Positions 1-6,019 of a DNA stretch of 9,824 nucleotides are shown here, piece after piece; position 1 is the first letter of the stretch, and each line of letters opens with the position of its first letter. A program made the position numbers and the translations under genes. Where the stretch lies: assembly GCA_903841915.1 (NCBI GenBank), contig CAIMKO010000501.1, positions 1 to 9,824 of the forward strand, in the 5' to 3' direction. The DNA is from an uncultured Chitinophagaceae bacterium. GTDB lineage: Bacteria; Bacteroidota; Bacteroidia; Chitinophagales; Chitinophagaceae. Under the pieces are notes generated by a model that made no database searches, was not told the DNA's origin, and was given only the letters and a program-made list of their open reading frames with translations.

Positions 1-21
1 GCGGGATTTTTTATTTCAATT

Positions 22-609
22 ATGTTTCGCTATTTCATTACATATAAACCATTTGAAGTTTTATCTCAATTCACATCAGAAGGAGATAAAAAAACATTGA
101 AAGATTATTTCGCTGTTGCAAAAGATATTTATCCTGTAGGCAGATTAGATCATGACAGCGAAGGATTATTATTATTAACGAATGATAAAAACATCAATCA
201 TCGATTATTGCATCCATGCTTTTCGCATGAAAGAGAATATTGGGTGCAGGTTGACGGGAAGCCCACACAGCATGCATTACAGCAGATACAAAACGGCGTT
301 GACATAAAAGTTGACGGAAAAATATATTACACAAAAAAATGTATCGCCTCATTGTTTGAAGTAGAACCAACTGTTGCAGTACGCAATCCTCCGATCCGTT
401 TCAGAAAAGAAATTCCTGCGCCCTGGATGAAATTAATTATCACAGAAGGGAAGAACAGACAGGTAAGAAAGATGACCGCAGCAATCGGTTTTCCAACATT
501 ACGATTGATACGTTATCGTATTGAAGAAATAGAATTGGGTAATTTAATGCCCGGTGAAATGATCGAGCTGTCCAGAAAAATCATTTACAAAAAATTGTTC
601 CATGAATAG
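22..609 (+). CDS. rluE: 23S rRNA pseudouridine synthase, RluE-like (RsuA/RluB/E/F family)
   Basis: The enzyme isomerises a uridine in 23S rRNA to pseudouridine; E. coli RluE acts on U2457, and the same site is inferred here. The 195-residue protein carries the family signature VGRLDHDSEGLLLLTND at about residues 39-55, with Asp43 as the expected catalytic nucleophile. The second conserved block, EGKNRQVRKM, lies near 142-151, followed by an L-R-L-I-R segment that usually contacts RNA. There is no N-terminal S4 RNA-binding domain: the protein starts directly with the catalytic fold, as RluE does and RluB/RsuA do not. The length is slightly below that of E. coli RluE. The stop codon overlaps the next gene by 8 bp, so the two are probably co-transcribed. 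The family call is firm; the exact target base is inferred. Confidence 0.92.
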   Translation: MFRYFITYKPFEVLSQFTSEGDKKTLKDYFAVAKDIYPVGRLDHDSEGLLLLTNDKNINHRLLHPCFSHEREYWVQVDGKPTQHALQQIQNGVDIKVDGKIYYTKKCIASLFEVEPTVAVRNPPIRFRKEIPAPWMKLIITEGKNRQVRKMTAAIGFPTLRLIRYRIEEIELGNLMPGEMIELSRKIIYKKLFHE

Positions 610-1078
610 TTTTTATGAAAAAACAGAGGGTGAATACCAAATAAGTACCGATCCCTCTAAATTAGATCTCAGGGTTATTCACAAATATTTGTCTGAAGAA
701 TCTTATTGGGCAACCGGTATCCCTTTTGAAAAAGTAAAAACTTCAATCGACAATTCTTTATGCTTTGGTTTATACCATCATGATGAACAGGCCATGCCTA
801 CCGACAGGCAGATCGGTTTTGCAAGACTGATCACCGACAAAACAACATTTGCTTATCTCGCCGATGTGTTTGTATTGGAAAAAGAAAGAGGAAAGGGCTT
901 ATCTAAATTTTTAATGGCCGCCATTCAATCGCATCCTGAATTATTAAACTTAAGAAGATGGTTGTTAGGTACAAAAGATGCACATGGTTTGTATGAGCAA
1001 TTTGGCTGGACAAGAATTACTGAGGAACTATCAAAAAGATTTATGATGCGGTTCAATCCCGATATTTACAAAAGCTAA
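602..1078 (+). CDS. GNAT family N-acetyltransferase
   Basis: This 158-residue single-domain protein should transfer an acetyl group from acetyl-CoA to an amine; the substrate cannot be told from sequence. The core strand reads IGFARLITDKTTFAYLADVF (about 71-90). The acetyl-CoA pyrophosphate-binding loop follows as ERGKGLSKFL (95-104), close to the R-x-x-G-x-G/A motif but with Ser in the last position. The C-terminal part contains the typical A-H-G-L-Y-E-Q-F-G-W segment (about 127-136), with the Tyr that often acts as general acid. The start lies inside the end of the pseudouridine synthase gene (8-bp overlap), which suggests translational coupling. The Y-W-A-T-G-I-P region near 35-41 resembles a Bacteroidota subgroup of small cytosolic GNATs without assigned function. 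Confidence 0.88.
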   Translation: MNSFYEKTEGEYQISTDPSKLDLRVIHKYLSEESYWATGIPFEKVKTSIDNSLCFGLYHHDEQAMPTDRQIGFARLITDKTTFAYLADVFVLEKERGKGLSKFLMAAIQSHPELLNLRRWLLGTKDAHGLYEQFGWTRITEELSKRFMMRFNPDIYKS

Positions 1079-1120
1079 GGCAGCATTATAATTTCTATTT
1101 GTGTCATTATATATAGGAAT

Positions 1121-1684
1121 ATGAAAAAGCTATTGATTCTTTTCATCTTTATTACCATCTCATCTATTGTATTTTCTCAAAAAACAGATAGGTTTTCTAT
1201 TGGATTGTATGTTCCTGTCGGTAAGGTTGATTATAATATCGGGATGAAGTCAGATGGAGGATATCGTGTAAAAGCCGGTTTTAGAATGGGTATTGATCTT
1301 TCTTATGCGATACTCAAACACCTTCATATTAGCTCCGGATTTGAATATTACAATAATAAAATGGAAGCTTATTCGATCATGCCCGGATTCACAGGAACAA
1401 TCCCGGGTTCTCAACAAATCCTAACTATACCCCTTTGTCTAAAGGTTGATATTTTAAAATACTTTTTCATTACAGGGGGATATTTATTCGATAAAGAGCT
1501 TCAAAACGATAATGCACCAATTATTAATGGCCGTGGTTTATTATTAGGGTTTGGTTTTCAGTACACTTTAAAGAACCACATGACTTTTATAATACAACCT
1601 TGCTTACAAATGCATGCTGTACTAAGCAACGGAAATAATTTTTATGATCCGGGCATTAAATTTGGCATTGGTTATAAATTTTGA
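1121..1684 (+). CDS. small outer-membrane beta-barrel protein
   Basis: A 187-residue exported protein. Residues 1-19 form a classical Sec signal peptide (two Lys, then a run of Leu/Ile/Phe) with likely cleavage after V-F-S, before Gln20. The mature part alternates hydrophobic and polar residues with many Gly and aromatic positions, as in an eight-stranded barrel. Examples are RFSIGLYVPVG at the start, a GFRMGIDLSYAI strand, and GIKFGIGYKF at the extreme C terminus. The terminal Phe matches the signal recognised by the BAM complex. Similar small barrels in Bacteroidota are annotated as porin-family or outer-membrane beta-barrel proteins of unknown role. The gene begins 42 bp after the acetyltransferase. 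No substrate or partner is indicated. Confidence 0.75.
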   Translation: MKKLLILFIFITISSIVFSQKTDRFSIGLYVPVGKVDYNIGMKSDGGYRVKAGFRMGIDLSYAILKHLHISSGFEYYNNKMEAYSIMPGFTGTIPGSQQILTIPLCLKVDILKYFFITGGYLFDKELQNDNAPIINGRGLLLGFGFQYTLKNHMTFIIQPCLQMHAVLSNGNNFYDPGIKFGIGYKF

Positions 1685-1754
1685 CTTTCTTTTATCCCAA
1701 TAAAATTCTAATTGTACAAGTACTTCGTCGCATAAAGCCATAAAGTAGAAGTGT

Positions 1755-1777
1755 CGTCTCTTTCTGCGAAAGAGTCG
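1755..1777. other. hairpin in the barrel gene-lysS intergenic region
   Basis: A 7-bp inverted repeat, CTCTTTC and GAAAGAG, is separated by TGC. It is flanked by one T/T mismatch and then two more C/G pairs. No T-run follows on either strand, so it does not look like an intrinsic terminator. An alternative pairing exists between TCGTCT at 1754-1759 and AGACGA at 1786-1791. It sits upstream of the lysS promoter; its role is unknown. Confidence 0.35.
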
Positions 1778-1809
1778 AAGGCAACAGACGATGCCATGAA
1801 AATCTACTA

Positions 1810-1844
1810 TTGGCTCAATAATCATTTTCCAAAACTTATCTTTG
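1810..1844 (+). promoter_or_regulatory. candidate Bacteroidota-type promoter of lysS
   Basis: TATCTTTG at 1837-1844 is a perfect match to the Bacteroidota -7 consensus TAnnTTTG. A TTG lies upstream at 1810-1812 with a 24-nt spacer, slightly longer than the usual range. It would give a leader of roughly 35 nt before the lysS ATG. The -7 box is seen directly; use as a promoter is inferred. Confidence 0.5.
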
Positions 1845-1884
1845 CCGCAATTCGTATTTCGTATATCAAAATCGTACTTACCAA

Positions 1885-3414
1885 ATGAGTCAACATTTAA
1901 GTGAACAAGAGATCATTCGACGTGAAAAATTAAACAAGCTTCAACAGGCAGGTATCAACGCCTATCCTGCGGCATTGTATCCAGTTTCCCATTTTTCGAA
2001 AGAGATCAAGGATAATTATACCGAAGAGAATAAAGAAGCCTATGCAAAAGTTTGTGTGGCAGGAAGGATCATGAGTATTAATGATAAAGGAAAGGTTTTC
2101 TTTATTAAGATCCAGGACAGCAAAGGTATCCTGCAATTATATGTGAAACGGGATGAGATCTGTCCTGAAGAAGACAAATCTTTCTGGGATAATCTGATCA
2201 AACACGGGTTGGATCTGGGTGATATTATTGGTTGCACCGGTTATGTGTTCATTACCAAAACAGGTGAAACCTCTGTTCATGCACAAACCATCAGTTTACT
2301 TAGCAAATCATTAAAACCATTGCCCGTTGTAAAACGCGATGAAGAAGGCAATGTGTTTGACGAAGTGACTGACCCTGAATTTCGGTACAGACAACGTTAT
2401 GTTGATCTGATCATCAATCCGCATGTCAAAGAAACTTTCGTAAAAAGAACTACATTAATAAATACTATCCGTGAATTTTTAAATGAGCGTGGTGCACTGG
2501 AAGTGGATACGCCTGTATTGCAATCCATTCCTGGTGGCGCGGCAGCAAGACCATTCATTACACATCATAATGCGCTGGATGTTCCATTCTATCTGAGGAT
2601 AGCGAATGAACTGTATTTGAAAAGACTGATCGTTGGAGGATTTGATTGGGTATATGAATTCAGCCGTAATTTCAGAAATGAAGGAATGGACAGAACACAT
2701 AATCCCGAGTTTACTGTTTTGGAATGGTATACTGCATATAAGGACTACTTCTGGATGATGGAAACAACAGAGCAGTTGCTTGAAAAAATTGCAATTGCTT
2801 TACACGGTACCACCGACGTGCAAATGGGTGAAACCATTTTGAATTTTAAAGCACCTTACAAACGTATCAGCATTCATGATGCCATCAAAGAAAATACAGG
2901 CATTGATGTCAGTGAACTGGATGAAGCAGGTCTTCGTGTTGTTTGCAAACAACTTAAAATAGATGTGCCGAATAATATCGGAAAGGGAAAATTGATCGAT
3001 GAGATCTTTGGTGCCACCAGTGAACACAAATATGTACAACCGACTTTCATTATTGATTATCCTGTTGAGATGAGTCCGTTAACAAAGAAACACCGCAGTA
3101 AAGAAGGATTAGTGGAAAGATTTGAATTGATGGTGAATGGGAAAGAGATCGCCAATGCCTATAGTGAATTGAATGACCCTATCGATCAACGCGACCGTTT
3201 TGAAGAACAAATTAAATTAATGGAAAGAGGCGATGATGAAGCAATGTTCATCGATCATGATTTTTTACGTGCTTTAGAATATGGGATGCCGCCAACTTCA
3301 GGTATTGGTATCGGGATTGACCGTTTGTGTATGTTGATGACCAATCAGTCTTCCATTCAAGATGTACTGCTGTTTCCGCAGATGAGACCGGAACGTATGG
3401 ACAATCAGGAATAA
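1885..3414 (+). CDS. lysS: lysyl-tRNA synthetase, class II
   Basis: This cytosolic homodimeric enzyme charges tRNA-Lys with lysine using ATP. The 509 residues match the usual bacterial LysRS length. The N-terminal OB-fold anticodon-binding domain spans about residues 55-150. The class II catalytic core begins near 165 with DPEFRYRQRYVDLI and includes motif 1 around GALEVDTPVLQSIPGGAAARPF (written here in part: EVDTPVLQ, G217-G218, A219-R222). Motif 2 is FRNEGMDRTHNPEF (about 263-276) and motif 3 is GIGIGIDRLCMLMTN (473-487), whose Arg binds ATP. E-L-Y-L-K-R near 242-247 and EIANAYSELNDP near 421-432 are also characteristic of LysRS. The ATG is preceded by an A-rich stretch rather than a Shine-Dalgarno motif. 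The gene has its own candidate promoter and terminator and appears monocistronic. No defect is visible. Confidence 0.98.
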   Translation: MSQHLSEQEIIRREKLNKLQQAGINAYPAALYPVSHFSKEIKDNYTEENKEAYAKVCVAGRIMSINDKGKVFFIKIQDSKGILQLYVKRDEICPEEDKSFWDNLIKHGLDLGDIIGCTGYVFITKTGETSVHAQTISLLSKSLKPLPVVKRDEEGNVFDEVTDPEFRYRQRYVDLIINPHVKETFVKRTTLINTIREFLNERGALEVDTPVLQSIPGGAAARPFITHHNALDVPFYLRIANELYLKRLIVGGFDWVYEFSRNFRNEGMDRTHNPEFTVLEWYTAYKDYFWMMETTEQLLEKIAIALHGTTDVQMGETILNFKAPYKRISIHDAIKENTGIDVSELDEAGLRVVCKQLKIDVPNNIGKGKLIDEIFGATSEHKYVQPTFIIDYPVEMSPLTKKHRSKEGLVERFELMVNGKEIANAYSELNDPIDQRDRFEEQIKLMERGDDEAMFIDHDFLRALEYGMPPTSGIGIGIDRLCMLMTNQSSIQDVLLFPQMRPERMDNQE

Positions 3415-3442
3415 TAATGAAGAATTTTATAAACAATTGTAC

Positions 3443-3475
3443 AATAGCAGATAAAATTTTATCTGCTATTTTTTT
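3443..3475 (+). terminator. intrinsic terminator after lysS
   Basis: A perfect 28-nt palindrome at 3443-3470 (half-site AATAGCAGATAAAA) is followed by further T residues to 3475, about 30 nt after the lysS stop. Even allowing a 4-nt loop, the stem has 12 pairs. On the minus strand the hairpin is preceded by A residues and not followed by a clear T-run, so it should act mainly on lysS transcripts. Confidence 0.85.
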
Positions 3476-3481
3476 GTGCAA

Positions 3482-3657
3482 GAATTGAATTCGGTTGCGA
3501 TACTACTACCATCTGATACTGATAATTTTTATTGGAACAACTGGATGACCATCCGGTCTTATATACGAGACGGGCTGTTGCTTCTGCAATCGAAGAACGG
3601 GAAGAACGAATTATTTTGCTATAGAGTTTCATAAAAGGATTGATTTTAAAAATCTTA
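3482..3657. other. possible decayed coding remnant between lysS and the micropeptide cluster
   Basis: No intact gene is convincing here. The block from about 3532 to 3624 is less AT-rich than its surroundings and open in several frames. One plus frame reads protein-like from a TTG at 3532 to a TAG at 3622 (EQLDDHPVLYTRRAVASAIE and onward), but has no ATG and a stop just upstream. A neighbouring plus frame, open from GTG 3476 to TAA 3631, contains WMTIRSYIRDGLLLLQ. This resembles the lysS C-terminal segment LMTNQSSIQDVLLFPQ at 8 of 16 positions. A minus-strand frame (3459-3632, 57 codons) is also open but ends inside the lysS terminator. A remnant is more likely than a working gene. Confidence 0.3.
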
Positions 3658-3708
3658 TTAAAAACGAGCTTTAGATAATGCGGCTTTAATTTTTAAACTC
3701 CGTTTCAT
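3658..3708 (-). CDS. possible 16-residue basic peptide overlapping the preceding micropeptide gene
   Basis: The reading frame MKRSLKIKAALSKARF ends at TAA. Its ATG overlaps the stop of the upstream 40-codon frame in an ATGA arrangement, the usual geometry for translational coupling. The peptide is strongly cationic (six Lys/Arg, no acidic residue) and could form an amphipathic helix, unlike its hydrophobic neighbours. A 16-codon frame can arise by chance, and only the overlap and position support it. It could equally be an untranslated tail of the operon. Confidence 0.25.
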   Translation of the reverse strand: MKRSLKIKAALSKARF

Positions 3709-3827
3709 AGTATTGATTTTAGTTTGTTCTTTACTAACAGCGCATAAGACGATACAATAATGATCAGTAAAATAAAAGTAGATAGGGTGGCTACTTTTAT
3801 ATTTTCGGTTTTTCTTTCAGTTCTCAT
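3705..3827 (-). CDS. micropeptide D: 40-residue single-pass membrane protein, unknown function
   Basis: I recognise no family. The peptide has a charged N terminus (MRTERKTENIK, residues 1-11), a hydrophobic stretch from about V12 to V32 centred on FILLIIIVSSYALL, and a basic tail (KNKLKS) before Ile-Leu. This is a textbook single transmembrane segment with charged flanks. It begins 25 nt after the stop of micropeptide C and ends with a 4-nt ATGA overlap with the 16-codon frame, consistent with operon membership. It lacks the D-x-x-I-A-N motif of A, B and C, although I-K-V-A...T-F...S-S-x-A could be a diverged version. The start is preceded by the A-rich CTATAAAG. Coding status is inferred from context and composition. 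Confidence 0.55.
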   Translation of the reverse strand: MRTERKTENIKVATLSTFILLIIIVSSYALLVKNKLKSIL

Positions 3828-3852
3828 CTTTATAGGATTTTTATTTAAATAT

Positions 3853-3945
3853 TTAGTTAATGATAGCGGAAGCCATCATGATGGCTACAAAAAATATGGT
3901 AAGGCTGTTTGCGATAGCGTGGTCAATGATAATTTTTGATCTCAT
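3853..3945 (-). CDS. micropeptide C: 30-residue membrane peptide, paralogue of A
   Basis: The product starts MRSKIIIDHAIAN and ends FFVAIMMASAIIN, with one hydrophobic segment covering most of residues 11-29. It aligns without gaps to micropeptide A at exactly the same length, with 18 of 30 residues identical and mostly conservative differences elsewhere. Seven of the 18 shared residues use different codons (for example Asp8, Leu15, Thr16, Ser26, Asn30). That is the pattern expected from selection on protein and not from a recent DNA duplication. The gene starts 13 nt after the stop of micropeptide B. The charge distribution (Arg2, Lys4, then hydrophobic) predicts N-in, C-out insertion. The function is unknown; the conserved D8, I11-A12-N13, F18-F19, M23-M24 and S26-A27 are the residues to search with. 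Confidence 0.7.
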   Translation of the reverse strand: MRSKIIIDHAIANSLTIFFVAIMMASAIIN

Positions 3946-3958
3946 GTGATTTTCTTTT

Positions 3959-4066
3959 TTACAAAATTTTCATGCTGGCAATAGCAGATATTAAAACGAT
4001 CAAAGTAAAAAATACAAAAAAGCCATTTGCTATTCCTTTATCAAATTTTGGGGGCTGGTTTATCAT
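3959..4066 (-). CDS. micropeptide B: 35-residue membrane peptide, related to A and C
   Basis: The product begins MINQPPKFDKGIANGFFVFF, continues through a hydrophobic stretch containing LIVLISAIA, and ends S-M-K-I-L. It aligns with A and C over the shared pattern D-x-x-I-A-N, then F-F, then S-A at the same spacing. It has a longer Pro-containing N terminus and a short basic C-terminal extension. One transmembrane segment is expected from about residue 12 to 31. The gene lies 18 nt after the stop of A and 13 nt before C, so the three are almost certainly on one transcript. No Shine-Dalgarno motif is present; the ATG follows A/T-rich TTTAATAAA. No function can be assigned. Confidence 0.65.
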   Translation of the reverse strand: MINQPPKFDKGIANGFFVFFTLIVLISAIASMKIL

Positions 4067-4084
4067 TTTATTAAAATTGACGAA

Positions 4085-4177
4085 TTAATTAACGAATGCA
4101 GAAGCCATCATTACCACTACAAAAAATACAGTTAATGTGTTTGCGATGGTTTGATCGATCTTAATTTGCGTTTTCAT
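4085..4177 (-). CDS. micropeptide A: 30-residue membrane peptide, first of the tandem cluster
   Basis: The product starts MKTQIKIDQTIANTL and ends VVVMMASAFVN; residues 11-29 form one hydrophobic helix-like segment after a short basic start (Lys2, Lys6) with Asp8. It is the first gene of the minus-strand series A-B-C-D, and C is its closest paralogue (60% identical by my count). Codon-level differences between A and C favour real translation. The conserved Asn13 at the membrane edge and the Met-Met-Ala-Ser-Ala end look like packing or interaction positions, but that is inference. Known classes with this look include single-pass micropeptide subunits of respiratory or transport complexes, and small hydrophobic toxins of type I systems. 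Nothing here decides between them. Confidence 0.7.
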   Translation of the reverse strand: MKTQIKIDQTIANTLTVFFVVVMMASAFVN

Positions 4178-4251
4178 GATCTTTGGTTTTAGTGTTTTTG
4201 AATTGTTTGTTTGAAATAATAATATTCAATTCTGTGCCAGACACCTAAACA

Positions 4252-4264
4252 GTTGATAATCAAC
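4252..4264. promoter_or_regulatory. candidate operator palindrome upstream of the micropeptide cluster
   Basis: GTTGATAATCAAC is a perfect 6-bp inverted repeat with a one-base centre, about 75 bp upstream of the first micropeptide ATG. On the minus strand a TATAAT lies immediately 5' of it (complement at 4268-4273). The arrangement fits a repressor site just downstream of a promoter, but no convincing Bacteroidota TAnnTTTG box was found here and a 13-bp palindrome can occur by chance. Confidence 0.3.
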
Positions 4265-4341
4265 ATTATTATACCTAATTAACTGCGGGATTCTTCCTTA
4301 AAAGAGAAATTTTTCCAAGATCAGGAAGGGTTTATTCCAAT

Positions 4342-4370
4342 AAAAAAGGCGTTGAAATAAATCAACGCCC
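4342..4370 (-). terminator. intrinsic terminator of the M20 amidohydrolase gene
   Basis: Read on the minus strand, an 8-bp stem (GGCGTTGA / TCAACGCC, plus-strand 4348-4355 and 4362-4369) with a 6-nt loop is followed by six T residues (4347-4342). It lies about 25 nt after the amidohydrolase stop codon. It should insulate the micropeptide cluster from amidohydrolase transcription, implying that the cluster has its own promoter between about 4178 and 4341. Confidence 0.85.
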
Positions 4371-4394
4371 TTTCCATCAGTTATTAAAAGCAAT

Positions 4395-5852
4395 TTAATC
4401 CCTGTAATTCAATGCGGGTTTTCGATCGCCTAACAATGCTTTGTATTGGTAATCGCCCTTATCTTTCTTGAATTCTTCTTTTGCCTTTTCAATCAAAGCT
4501 GGTGTCGTAAAAACATCGATGGCTGTTAATGCCATTGTCTTTGCTGCCACCAGCATTCCCTTTGTGCCTATTTCGGTACCGCCACTCGCAACCGCTTGCC
4601 AGCTATGTGCAGGAGTTCCCGGAATCCATGTGGCAGCGCGTAAACCAACAGTTGGGGCTGCATAACTTACATCACCAACATCAGTAGAGCCTCCACCGGC
4701 ATCTTCTTCTACTTTCAATGGTTTCACTGTTGCTGCTGATTCAATTGCAGGAGGCTTTACGGTGAAGGATGACTGAATTTTTTTTCCGAATTCGATCTCT
4801 TCATTAGTATATGTTACACCACCTACTCTTTCAAGATCCTTTTGCATCACTTCGGCCAGTGTTCTGTTCAATAATAGATCATGTGTGCCACCGATGATCT
4901 CATAATCCATTGTTGTTCCTGTTCCCAATGCGGCACCCTCGGCTGCTTTCACTACTCTCTCAAATATTGATTTTACCATGTCTCTCTTTGGATGACGAAC
5001 ATAATAATATACTTCCGCAAAATCAGGCACCACATTCGGAGCCTTACCACCATTGGTGATCACATAATGGATCCTTGTTTCCTGCGGCACATGTTCCCGC
5101 ATCATATTCACCATATTATCCATGGCTTCTACTGCATCCAAAGCAGAGCGACCTTTATCGGGTGCCGCAGCTGCGTGTGCAGAGATGCCGTGAAAACGGA
5201 ATTTTGCAGAAGAATTTGCCAATGCACTTGTCATCGTAACGCCATTCTCCGCTCCCGGATGCCAGTGTATCACTACATCAACATCAGCAAATAATCCCGC
5301 ACGAACCAGATATACTTTACCGCTGCCGCCTTCTTCAGCCGGGCAACCATACACACGGATCGTTCCGCTCAACTTTTTTTCTTCCATTAATTTTTTGATC
5401 TCAATACCCGCTGCAACAGATGCAGTACCGAATAAATGATGGCCGCAACCATGCCCTGCATCTTTACCCGCCGATACTTTTTCAGGAACAGCCTGTTGTG
5501 ATAATCCGGGCAATGCATCAAACTCAGCTAAAATGGCAATTACGGGAGACCCGCTGCCGTAAGTCGCAACAAAAGCTGTAGGCATATCTGCAATTCCTGC
5601 CTTTACAGAAAATCCCGCATCCGTCAATGTTTTCTGATGTAATGCAGAACTCTTTACTTCTTTATAGCCTACTTCAGCATAATCCCATATCTGCAATGCG
5701 ATCTTTTTATAATCATCATACTTAACCTGTAAATCAGTAATAGCTTCCGATTTTAATGCTTCTGCAGGGTTTACTATCGGCTTTTTCTGCGCTGATGAAA
5801 TATTTGCAATAGCGCAAAAACTTAGAACTAAAATGAATTGGCTTGTTTTCAT
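4395..5852 (-). CDS. secreted M20-family amidohydrolase (AbgB-like)
   Basis: A zinc-dependent amidohydrolase of 485 residues related to AbgB (p-aminobenzoyl-glutamate hydrolase subunit) and aminoacylase-like M20 enzymes; its true substrate is unknown. A signal peptide covers residues 1-21 (MKTSQFILVLSFCAIANISSA), indicating export to the periplasm, whereas AbgB itself is cytosolic. Metal and catalytic motifs are visible: ILAEFDALPGLSQ (107-119), GHGCGHHLFGT (133-143), YGCPAEEGGSGK (168-179, Glu173/Glu174) and HWHP (196-199). The HGISAHAAAAPDKGRSALDA block near 221-240 belongs to the lid/dimerisation domain, and GTPAHSW near 412-418 supplies another conserved His. STDVGDVS at 389-396 is typical of the AbgB group. 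The gene is monocistronic with its own terminator, and the upstream region is shared with a divergent lipoprotein gene. Confidence 0.9.
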   Translation of the reverse strand: MKTSQFILVLSFCAIANISSAQKKPIVNPAEALKSEAITDLQVKYDDYKKIALQIWDYAEVGYKEVKSSALHQKTLTDAGFSVKAGIADMPTAFVATYGSGSPVIAILAEFDALPGLSQQAVPEKVSAGKDAGHGCGHHLFGTASVAAGIEIKKLMEEKKLSGTIRVYGCPAEEGGSGKVYLVRAGLFADVDVVIHWHPGAENGVTMTSALANSSAKFRFHGISAHAAAAPDKGRSALDAVEAMDNMVNMMREHVPQETRIHYVITNGGKAPNVVPDFAEVYYYVRHPKRDMVKSIFERVVKAAEGAALGTGTTMDYEIIGGTHDLLLNRTLAEVMQKDLERVGGVTYTNEEIEFGKKIQSSFTVKPPAIESAATVKPLKVEEDAGGGSTDVGDVSYAAPTVGLRAATWIPGTPAHSWQAVASGGTEIGTKGMLVAAKTMALTAIDVFTTPALIEKAKEEFKKDKGDYQYKALLGDRKPALNYRD

Positions 5853-6019
5853 GTGTGTGGTTTGTGAATTTGAAAATTAATCCTTTTCTGTTGTTGACAA
5901 CATATAGTTTTATTACTAATGTTGGTATTACTTTTTTTAGGTACTGAAATAAATATTTTCATGATTTATATAATACATTGCAGATAGCAATTTTCAGTTA
6001 CAGAATAATTAGTGAATTG

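Noticed and set aside
1..21. The sequence GCGGGATTTTTTATTT at the left edge as the second half of a terminator.
   Set aside because: The matching first half of the stem would lie outside the window, so it cannot be supported.
1622..1825. A 67-codon minus-strand frame overlapping the end of the barrel gene.
   Set aside because: It overlaps a supported gene on the other strand and crosses the hairpin; it has no recognisable domain.
3459..3632. A 57-codon minus-strand frame directly after the 16-codon frame, which could extend the micropeptide operon.
   Set aside because: It has no hydrophobic segment, runs antisense to a block that looks like a decayed plus-strand fragment, and ends inside the lysS terminator palindrome. 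Its Ser/Gln/Asn-rich composition looks non-coding.
4189..4266. A 25-codon minus-strand frame just upstream of micropeptide A, possibly a leader peptide.
   Set aside because: Its start overlaps the palindrome, its composition (Trp, Tyr, His, Gln) is unlike the cluster, and nothing supports translation. It is mentioned only as part of the control region.
5861..5974. A 37-codon minus-strand frame whose stop overlaps the amidohydrolase ATG.
   Set aside because: The composition is Lys/Asn/Gln-rich without domain or signal features and the DNA is ordinary AT-rich promoter-type sequence, so the overlap is probably chance.
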